From NCBI GenBank assembly GCA_934646865.1, contig CAKUEU010000066.1, forward strand, positions 1 to 10,087: a stretch of 10,087 nucleotides of DNA. Direction: 5' to 3'. Source of the stretch: an uncultured Collinsella sp. GTDB taxonomy: Bacteria > Actinomycetota > Coriobacteriia > Coriobacteriales > Coriobacteriaceae. The translations under genes and the position numbers were made by a program. The number at the start of each line of letters is the position of its first letter. Positions within the stretch are counted from its first letter, which is position 1. Under the pieces are notes generated by a model that saw only the letters and a program-made list of their open reading frames with translations, was not told where the DNA came from and ran no database searches. Below are positions 1-5,179 of this stretch, one piece after another.

Positions 1-18
1 GTGCCCCTCTCCAAACGC

Positions 19-48
19 TGGTATCATTGCTCAATCAAAGTGATACCA
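19..48. promoter_or_regulatory. Inverted repeat upstream of the first acetyltransferase gene, possible operator
   Basis: A perfect 8-bp inverted repeat, TGGTATCA at 19-26 and TGATACCA at 41-48, is separated by 14 bp. The half-site centres are 22 bp apart, about two helical turns, which suits a dimeric repressor bound to one face of DNA. It lies just upstream of the Shine-Dalgarno (57-60) of the gene starting at 68, where it could overlap the promoter. No convincing -35/-10 pair was found. It could also be an RNA hairpin with a large loop. The regulator is not identifiable. Confidence 0.35.
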
Positions 49-67
49 ATAAACGTGAGGTCGCCGC

Positions 68-559
68 GTGATCATCAGAAAAACCCTCGATACCGACATT
101 CCCGCCGTCATGGCTATCTATGACGCGGCCCGCGCTTTTATGCGCGCGCATGGCAATGCTACGCAGTGGCCGGTAGGCACGCCCTCGGCCGAGCAGCTCA
201 AAAGCGATATCGCCGCCGGCGGCAGCTATGTGTGCGAGGAAGACGGCCGCGTGGTGGCGACGTTCGCTTTTTTGCCGGGGCCAGACAGTTCTTATGATGT
301 GATCGAGGGCGGTCAGTGGCGCAGCGACGCCCCGTATGCCGTGCTGCATCGCGTGGCATCCGACGGCACCACGCATGGCGTTGCTGCCGCGATGTTTGCC
401 TTTGCCAAGGAGCGCGTCGACCACCTGCGCATCGACACGCACCAAGACAACCTGCCCATGCAAAGCGCTATCGCCAAGGTTGGATTCGAGCGTGCCGGTA
501 TCGTGTATGTGTCGGACGGCACGCCGCGCGTCGCCTTCGACTGGCTGCGCGAGGCGTAA
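68..559 (+). CDS. GNAT family N-acetyltransferase
   Basis: A 163-residue single-domain GNAT protein, the usual size for the family. It should transfer an acetyl group from acetyl-CoA to an amine of a small molecule or protein; the substrate cannot be told. The N-terminus (IIRKTLDTDIPAVMAIYDAAR) has the typical opening strand and helix. The core 'VLHRVASDG' at 92-100, then 'LRIDTHQDN' and 'GFERAGI', match a common Gram-positive GNAT subfamily. The acetyl-CoA loop reads TTHGVA (101-106): the usual Arg or Gln three residues before the Gly is Thr here. The start is GTG at 68, chosen because GAGG at 57-60 lies 7 nt upstream and translation opens directly into the domain. It stands alone, converging on mscL with a two-way terminator between them. 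Family assignment is firm; function is not. Confidence 0.88.
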   Translation: MIIRKTLDTDIPAVMAIYDAARAFMRAHGNATQWPVGTPSAEQLKSDIAAGGSYVCEEDGRVVATFAFLPGPDSSYDVIEGGQWRSDAPYAVLHRVASDGTTHGVAAAMFAFAKERVDHLRIDTHQDNLPMQSAIAKVGFERAGIVYVSDGTPRVAFDWLREA

Positions 560-593
560 AGGCCGAGTCGCGTATCGGCAATTCGCGTGAACG

Positions 594-624
594 AAAAATG
601 GCCCCAAGCGGGGCCATTTCTGTT
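594..624. terminator. Bidirectional intrinsic terminator between GNAT and mscL
   Basis: A perfect 10-bp stem, AAATGGCCCC (596-605) with GGGGCCATTT (610-619) and a 4-nt loop AAGC. On the plus strand a T-rich tail (CTGTTTGTTTG) follows; on the minus strand the A-run at 594-598 becomes a U-run. It sits 35 bp after the GNAT stop and about 60 bp after the mscL stop, so it can serve both convergent genes. Confidence 0.85.
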
Positions 625-681
625 TGTTTGTGATGTCTTGGCGGGGAAAGGGGCGGCGTGCGTCGCCAGGGCAAATGCTGG

Positions 682-1107
682 CTAGGCCTTGGGCAGCTCG
701 CTTCCGCAGTGGCAGCATTTGGTCGCGCCCTCATTTACCTCCTCCAGGCAATAAGGGCAGACGGGCTTGGGGGCGGCCTCCTCGGCGGGGGCGCCGGCCA
801 ACTTGTCGCCAATCTCCTGTGCCTTGTTAAACGCCTTGACGATGGCAAAGACAATAGCCGCCACGATCAAAAAGTTGATGCACGCGCCAATGAACGCGCC
901 AAAGTCGATATTGGTGCCCGGCACCACCAGCCCCGAGATCTCGGTGGCGCTGCCGCCGGCGATGACGGCGATGAGCGGGTTGATGATGTTGTCGGTAAGC
1001 GAGGTCACGATGGCAGTGAACGCGCCGCCAATGATGACGCCGACGGCCATGTCCATCACGTTGCCGCGATTGATGAATTCCTTGAATTCGTTGAGCAGTG
1101 CCTTCAT
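682..1107 (-). CDS. mscL: Large-conductance mechanosensitive channel MscL with C-terminal zinc ribbon
   Basis: A 141-residue inner-membrane channel that opens under membrane tension to release solutes during hypo-osmotic shock. The N-terminal amphipathic segment (KEFINRGNVMDMAVGVIIGGAF) and first membrane helix at about 15-45 are highly typical of MscL; the second helix lies at about 68-93 (INFLIVAAIVFAIVKAF). After an Ala/Pro-rich linker (104-116) the usual cytoplasmic helix bundle (LLxEIRDLL type) is absent. In its place is a zinc ribbon with C117-P-Y-C120 and C131-C-H-C134. The start is ATG at 1107, with GAGGAG at 1113-1118 just upstream; the reading frame stays open far upstream but without MscL homology. 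It is divergent from the Tet-like GTPase gene and convergent with the GNAT gene. Identity is very secure; the role of the ribbon is unknown. Confidence 0.96.
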   Translation of the reverse strand: MKALLNEFKEFINRGNVMDMAVGVIIGGAFTAIVTSLTDNIINPLIAVIAGGSATEISGLVVPGTNIDFGAFIGACINFLIVAAIVFAIVKAFNKAQEIGDKLAGAPAEEAAPKPVCPYCLEEVNEGATKCCHCGSELPKA

Positions 1108-1280
1108 GGTGGCTCCTCGTTGTTGTGGGGCTCGCATTGCCACCGCCCCAGATGAGCCCATGCAGAAAAAGGGGAGGTGCCGGCTTTCGCAAGGCGCGAA
1201 CCTACGAAAATCGCCGCGCGGCAACGCAGGGCGATGAGCTCGGTCGGGGGATAGGGCCCGCTTCGCCCGCCGGCTCGTAA

Positions 1281-1289
1281 ATTGTATCA
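1281..1289 (-). promoter_or_regulatory. mscL: Possible extended -10 element for mscL
   Basis: On the minus strand this reads TGATACAAT, an extended -10 (TGn followed by TACAAT, 5 of 6 matches to TATAAT). No good -35 is visible, as is common for extended -10 promoters. It would give mscL a leader of about 165 nt. On the plus strand the overlapping TATCAT (1285-1290) is a 5/6 match for a -10 serving the divergent Tet-like gene, but its -35 (TTCGCC at 1262-1267) is poor. The two promoters would overlap. Low confidence. Confidence 0.3.
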
Positions 1290-1295
1290 TCCGGT

Positions 1296-1340
1296 ATGGA
1301 ACGAGAATGCCTATCGCGGCGTGTGATGGGTTTGAAATAA
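1296..1340 (+). other. Possible 14-codon leader ORF before the Tet-like GTPase gene
   Basis: An ATG at 1296 opens a 14-codon frame ending in TAA at 1338-1340, immediately before the GAGGAG Shine-Dalgarno (1341-1346) of the GTPase gene. It has no clear Shine-Dalgarno of its own. If the TATCAT at 1285-1290 is the -10, transcription would begin about at this ATG, so it could be leaderless. Tetracycline ribosomal-protection genes such as tet(M) are known to be controlled through a short leader peptide, which is why it is listed. It may be chance. Confidence 0.2.
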
Positions 1341-1350
1341 GAGGAGAGCC

Positions 1351-3354
1351 ATGTCGAAGCAAGCGGTCATAGGAATTCTGGCGCACGTCGATGCCGGCAA
1401 GACCACGCTGGCCGAGGCCATGCTGTTTCATGCCGGCCGCATTCGAAAGCGCGGGCGCGTGGACGATGGCGACTCGCATCTTGACACGAACGAGATTGAG
1501 CGCGAGCGCGGCATCACGATCTTCTCGTCGCAGGCCGTGCTCGACCACGGCGACACCCACGTTATGCTTGTGGACGCTCCCGGCCACGTCGATTTTTCGG
1601 CCGAGGCTGAGCGTACGCTGCGTGCGCTCGACTACGCGATTCTGGTGGTGGGCGCCAACGACGGCGTGCAGGGTCATACCGAAACCCTGTGGCGACTGCT
1701 TGCTCGCTACGACATTCCGACGTTCATCTTTATCAACAAGATCGATCTTGAGAACCCTGGTCGCGATGCGCTGTTGGCGCAACTCGGCCAGCGCCTTTCC
1801 GAAGGCTGTCTAGATGCCGAGGGCTTGCTGGCAGGCGGCGCCGTGCAAGAGGATGCCGCGGCGCTGGATGAGGCGGCGCTCGATGAGTTCCTTGAGGCGG
1901 GGGAGCTTTCGGCTGCCACGCTTTCGCGCATGGTGGCCGAGCGCAGGTTGTTCCCCTGCTTTGCCGGCTCGGCGCTCAAAGACCAAGGCGTGGCGGAGCT
2001 GCTCGACGGCATGTGCGCTTTGATGCGCGAGCGGACATGGCCCTATGAGTTCGCCGCACGCGTCTATCGCGTGAGTCGTGGAGACCGCGGCGAGCGCCTT
2101 GCCTGGGTCAAGGTGACGGGCGGTGCGCTGCGTGCAAAACAGGTGATTGAGGGACGCTCCGGTGTCGAGACTTGGGAGCAGAAGATCGACCAGGTGCGCA
2201 TCTATAACGGTGAGAAATACGAGCTTGCCCAGGAAGTTGCCGCCGGTGGTATCTGCGCCGTGACGGGCCTCGCGCACGTTCGTCCAGGTGATGCCCTGGG
2301 CGCAGAGCCCATGGGCGAGCAGCCGATCATCGCGCCGGTTCTCACCTATACGGTTCTGCCGGGCGAGCACGATGTCCATACGGTGTTCCGGGCGCTGACC
2401 GAGCTTGCCGACGAGGATCCCATGCTCGGCGTAAGCTGGAACACGCATCTTGAGCAGATCCATCTGCAGCTGATGGGCGCCGTGCAGCTCGAGGTTGTGC
2501 AGCGGGTGCTGGTCGATCGTTTTGGCCTTGCGGTTGAGTTTGAGTCCGGCGGCATCCTCTACAAGGAAACCATCTCGCAGACGGTCGAGAGCGTGGGCCA
2601 CTTTGAACCGCTGCGTCACTATGCCGAGGTGCACCTGCGCTTAGAGCCGCTGCCGGCGGGCTCGGGCGTGCAGTTTGGCACCGTGACCTCGACCGATGAG
2701 CTCGACCTCAACTGGCAACGCCTGGCGCTCACCAATGCCATGGAGCGTGACCACCTGGGCGTGCTGACCGGTTCGCCCATCACCGATATGCGCATTACGC
2801 TCACGGGCGGCCGTGCACATGCCAAGCACACCGAGGGCGGCGACTTTCGCCAGGCAACGTATCGCGCGATTCGCCAGGGCCTCATGCAGGCGCGCGAGGC
2901 GGGTGCAGCGGTGCTGCTGGAGCCGTGGTATCGCTTTGAGCTCGAGGTGCCGGGGGAGTGCGTGGGCCGCGCGCTTTCTGATGCCACGCGTATGGGTGCC
3001 GAGTACGAGCCGCCGGCGATGGCTGACGACCGGGCTAAACTGATGGGTCGCGTGCCGGCATCCGAGGTTCAGGATTATGCGCTGGAGGTTGCAGCCTACA
3101 CGAGTGGCCGCGGGCATCTGTACCTGGAGTTCGCCGGCTATGCGCCCTGTCATGATGCTGAGCGTGTGATCGAGGCGGCCGCCTACGAGCCCGAAGCCGA
3201 TCTGCCCAACACGCCCGACTCGGTCTTCTGCTCTCACGGCGCCGGCTACACCGTCAAGTGGTACGACGTCCCCGCCGCCGCGCACGTGCGCATCGATCCC
3301 GCCACCTTCCGCCCCTGGCGCGCGGCAGATGCCGAATTCTTCGGCCGCGTGTGA
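1351..3354 (+). CDS. Tet(M)/Tet(O)-like ribosomal-protection GTPase (EF-G family)
   Basis: A 667-residue cytoplasmic translational GTPase, a little longer than Tet(M) at about 639. GTPase motifs: G1 AHVDAGKT 11-18, G2 RGIT 53-56, G3 DAPGH 75-79, G4 NKID 129-132, G5 SAL 207-209. The later domains follow the Tet(M) order: 'LLEPWYRFELEVPGE' and 'TSGRGHLYLEFAGY' match its domains IV/V. In Tet(M) this class binds the ribosome like EF-G and dislodges tetracycline. Here the domain IV loop equivalent to SPVSTPADF reads HAKHTEGGDFR (490-500), and the C-terminus has an HGAGY motif unlike Tet(M). It therefore belongs to a chromosomal Tet-like branch whose resistance role should not be assumed. Start ATG 1351 with GAGGAG at 1341-1346. 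The TGA stop lies inside REP element R1. Probably monocistronic, divergent from mscL. Confidence 0.9.
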   Translation: MSKQAVIGILAHVDAGKTTLAEAMLFHAGRIRKRGRVDDGDSHLDTNEIERERGITIFSSQAVLDHGDTHVMLVDAPGHVDFSAEAERTLRALDYAILVVGANDGVQGHTETLWRLLARYDIPTFIFINKIDLENPGRDALLAQLGQRLSEGCLDAEGLLAGGAVQEDAAALDEAALDEFLEAGELSAATLSRMVAERRLFPCFAGSALKDQGVAELLDGMCALMRERTWPYEFAARVYRVSRGDRGERLAWVKVTGGALRAKQVIEGRSGVETWEQKIDQVRIYNGEKYELAQEVAAGGICAVTGLAHVRPGDALGAEPMGEQPIIAPVLTYTVLPGEHDVHTVFRALTELADEDPMLGVSWNTHLEQIHLQLMGAVQLEVVQRVLVDRFGLAVEFESGGILYKETISQTVESVGHFEPLRHYAEVHLRLEPLPAGSGVQFGTVTSTDELDLNWQRLALTNAMERDHLGVLTGSPITDMRITLTGGRAHAKHTEGGDFRQATYRAIRQGLMQAREAGAAVLLEPWYRFELEVPGECVGRALSDATRMGAEYEPPAMADDRAKLMGRVPASEVQDYALEVAAYTSGRGHLYLEFAGYAPCHDAERVIEAAAYEPEADLPNTPDSVFCSHGAGYTVKWYDVPAAAHVRIDPATFRPWRAADAEFFGRV

Positions 3355-3379
3355 CAAAGGAACAGTCCCCTTTGTCACA
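3350..3379 (+). repeat. REP-like palindrome R1, overlapping the GTPase stop codon
   Basis: Arms TGTGACAAAGG (3350-3360) and CCTTTGTCACA (3369-3379) form a perfect 11-bp stem around the 8-nt loop AACAGTCC. No T-run follows, so it is not a standard intrinsic terminator. The TGA stop of the Tet-like GTPase (3352-3354) is supplied by the element's first arm. The asymmetric core (ACAGT) reads on the plus strand. Related copies are at 4568, 7671 and 8901. Confidence 0.9.
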
Positions 3380-3380
3380 T

Positions 3381-3420
3381 TCAGTTGGTACAACTCGGTA
3401 TAAGTTGGTATAACTGTAGA
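3381..3420 (+). promoter_or_regulatory. 10-bp-phased repeat array over the ATPase 1 promoter
   Basis: GGTA recurs at 3387, 3397 and 3407, exactly 10 bp apart. Two near-identical 13-bp units, AGTTGGTACAACT (3383-3395) and AGTTGGTATAACT (3403-3415), are 20 bp apart, two helical turns; each is an AGTT/AACT inverted repeat. A candidate promoter overlaps them: -35 TTGGTA at 3385-3390 and -10 TATAAC at 3409-3414, with an 18-bp spacer. A protein bound here would block it, so an operator is likely. The array starts one base after R1 and ends 16 bp before the Shine-Dalgarno of ATPase 1. Confidence 0.55.
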
Positions 3421-3448
3421 TAGCGTTTGCCAATCCGAGGAGGCCGAC

Positions 3449-4567
3449 ATGAATCCAAATCCCTTTAAGCCAACGGCTGGCAAGCGGCCTCCGGTGTTGA
3501 TCGGTCGCGAGTCGGTCATTGAGGATTTTGAAGAAGGCCTCGACAACGGCGCGGGGGCGCCGGGCAGGCTCATGCTTATCACGGGAAACCGCGGCTGTGG
3601 CAAAACGGTTCTGCTGCGCGAGCTGCAGCGCCTAGCCAGCGAGCGCGGATGGGCGGTTGTCTCCGATTCCGCTTCGCTTGGCCTATGCGACCGCCTGGCC
3701 GATGCGCTTCGTTCGAACAAGCCCGTCGTGACATCTATGGAATTCGGCCCGTCGTTTGGCCGGATGTCGGTCGAGGCGGCGCGTGCAAAGGGCGAAACGC
3801 TGCGCGGGTTGGTCAACGAGCGTCTCAAGAAGCTCGGGCAGGGCAAGGGCATTCTGTTTGCCATCGACGAGGCGCAGTCGGCATCTATCGAGGAGTTGGC
3901 TGCCTTGGCCGTTCTCTACCAGCAGGTGCTGGGAGACCAGGATGCCACGGGCCTGCCCGATAGCGAACAGCGCGGCCTTGCTTTGGCGTTCGCCGGCTTG
4001 CCCAGCATGGTGGACGATCTGCTCGAAGAACCGAGCGTGACGTTTTTACGCCGTGCCCAGCAGCGCACACTGGGGGCGATTTCTTTGCCCAAGGTGCGTG
4101 ATTCATATATCCAGACGGTCAAAGATGCTGGCCTTAACGTTGATGCGGAGACGGCGGACCTTGCGGCGCACAAGAGCATGGGACATCCCTATATGGTCCA
4201 GCTGGTGGGCTATTACATGTGGCGGTCTGCTACCCGGCGTGGCTCACAGGCCATTGAAGAACCCGACGTCGAGGCCGGTTACGCAGACGCCATCTCCGAG
4301 TTCTACGAAGCGGTCGACGCACCGCTGTATTACGGGCTGCGCAGCCCGCAGCGTCTGTTTATCGAGGCGATGGTGGTTGACGAGGACAAGCCGACGCGCA
4401 TGGCAGACATCATCGAGCGCTGCGACCGCACCCAGAGCTGGGCGAGCAAGTATCGCGCAAGCCTGATTCGCGAGCGTGTTATCGAGGCGGCCGGATATGG
4501 TCTCGTCCGTTTTGCCGTGCCCAAGCTGGGCGAGTATATACGCGATCGCGTACTGTGGCACGAATAA
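3449..4567 (+). CDS. Lone AAA ATPase, Orc1/Cdc6-like with C-terminal winged helix (ATPase 1)
   Basis: A 372-residue cytoplasmic P-loop ATPase of unknown function, AAA_16-like by appearance. It opens with NPF and a 'vliGRe' start typical of this class. Walker A is GNRGCGKT (46-53); Walker B is ILFAIDEA (135-142, D140, E141). A sensor-like segment LAFAGLPS lies at about 179-186. FLRRAQQRTLG (199-209) may hold the arginine finger, followed by PYMVQLVGYYMW (247-258). Residues about 316-360 look like a winged helix (ADIIERCDRTQSWASKYR..., then a wing ending in FAVPKLGEYI). No membrane, nuclease or protease domain is seen. Start ATG with GAGGAGG at 3437-3443. A paralogue lies at 7707-8807 on the other strand, and both genes sit between REP palindromes. 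It may be co-transcribed with the GNAT and UvrA-like genes downstream. A DNA-binding or regulatory role is inference. Confidence 0.85.
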   Translation: MNPNPFKPTAGKRPPVLIGRESVIEDFEEGLDNGAGAPGRLMLITGNRGCGKTVLLRELQRLASERGWAVVSDSASLGLCDRLADALRSNKPVVTSMEFGPSFGRMSVEAARAKGETLRGLVNERLKKLGQGKGILFAIDEAQSASIEELAALAVLYQQVLGDQDATGLPDSEQRGLALAFAGLPSMVDDLLEEPSVTFLRRAQQRTLGAISLPKVRDSYIQTVKDAGLNVDAETADLAAHKSMGHPYMVQLVGYYMWRSATRRGSQAIEEPDVEAGYADAISEFYEAVDAPLYYGLRSPQRLFIEAMVVDEDKPTRMADIIERCDRTQSWASKYRASLIRERVIEAAGYGLVRFAVPKLGEYIRDRVLWHE

Positions 4568-4596
4568 TGTGACAAAGGGGCAGTCCCTTTGTCACG
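4568..4596 (+). repeat. REP-like palindrome R2, directly after the ATPase 1 stop
   Basis: Arms GTGACAAAGGG (4569-4579) and CCCTTTGTCAC (4585-4595) form a perfect 11-bp stem with loop GCAGT. It begins on the base after the TAA stop of ATPase 1 (4565-4567). The core reads on the plus strand. No T-run follows, so read-through into the GNAT gene at 4619 is plausible; the hairpin could stabilise the 3' end of the upstream message. Confidence 0.9.
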
Positions 4597-4618
4597 TTGA
4601 TGGATGAGAGGTCAAAAC

Positions 4619-5179
4619 ATGGTGATTCATACTGAGCGCTTAACGCTTCGCCCGTGGCGCGAGACGGATGCGGTGAGCCTGTTTGCATATGCGAGTGACC
4701 CGGACGTTGGGCCGGCTGCAGGCTGGCCGCCCCATCAAAGCATCGAAGAAAGCCGCGAGATCATTCGGACGGTCTTTTCCGCGCCCCACACCTTTGCCGT
4801 CTGCCTGGCTACGACAGACGAGCCCGTGGGTAGCATCGGCCTCATGCCGTCTCGCTGCGAAGCAGGCCGTCAAGGCACCGGCCTCGAACTCGAAGTTGGG
4901 TATTGGATTGCCAAGCTATTCTGGGGTCGAGGTTTTGCCCCCGAAGCGGTGCGAGCCGTGCAGCGCTATGCGTTCGAAACGCTTGGCTGCAAGGCGCTTT
5001 GGTGCGGATACTACGAGGGCAATAACAAGTCGCTGCGCGTGCAACAAAAATGTGGGTTCGCGCCGCATCATATCGAGCACGACGTGCCCTGCGAGCTCAT
5101 GGGCGATGTGCGCACCGAGTACTTTACGTATTTGACCTGCGACGATTGGCGTAAGCAGATAGAAGAGGGACAAAGATGA
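4619..5179 (+). CDS. RimJ/RimL-like GNAT N-acetyltransferase
   Basis: A 186-residue GNAT of the RimJ/RimL type. The opening 'HTERLTLRPWRETDA' is the classic start of this group. The acetyl-CoA loop is FWGRGFAPEAV (W102 to A107), and 'YYEGNNKSLRVQQKCGF' is the typical conserved end of the fold. Members acetylate ribosomal protein N-termini, small molecules or drugs; the substrate here is unknown. An ATG at 4604 is also in frame, but ATG 4619 is preferred because GAGAGG (4606-4611) lies 7 nt before it and the family's N-terminus begins there. The stop overlaps the start of the UvrA-like gene by 4 bp (ATGA), so the two are translationally coupled and probably functionally linked. R2 lies between it and ATPase 1, and no separate promoter is evident. 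Confidence 0.88.
   Translation: MVIHTERLTLRPWRETDAVSLFAYASDPDVGPAAGWPPHQSIEESREIIRTVFSAPHTFAVCLATTDEPVGSIGLMPSRCEAGRQGTGLELEVGYWIAKLFWGRGFAPEAVRAVQRYAFETLGCKALWCGYYEGNNKSLRVQQKCGFAPHHIEHDVPCELMGDVRTEYFTYLTCDDWRKQIEEGQR

Noticed and set aside
1108..1782. N-terminal extension of the mscL reading frame to 366 codons
   Set aside because: MscL homology starts exactly at the ATG at 1107 with a good Shine-Dalgarno. The extension runs antisense to the GTPase gene and has no membrane or other known features.
2641..3864. A 407-codon minus-strand frame spanning the end of the Tet-like gene and the start of ATPase 1
   Set aside because: It crosses two well-supported plus-strand genes and the R1/array region, with no known domain. 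It is a shadow frame.
4604..4618. Earlier ATG at 4604 as start of the second GNAT
   Set aside because: The five extra codons contain the Shine-Dalgarno GAGAGG itself, and the family N-terminus begins at ATG 4619.
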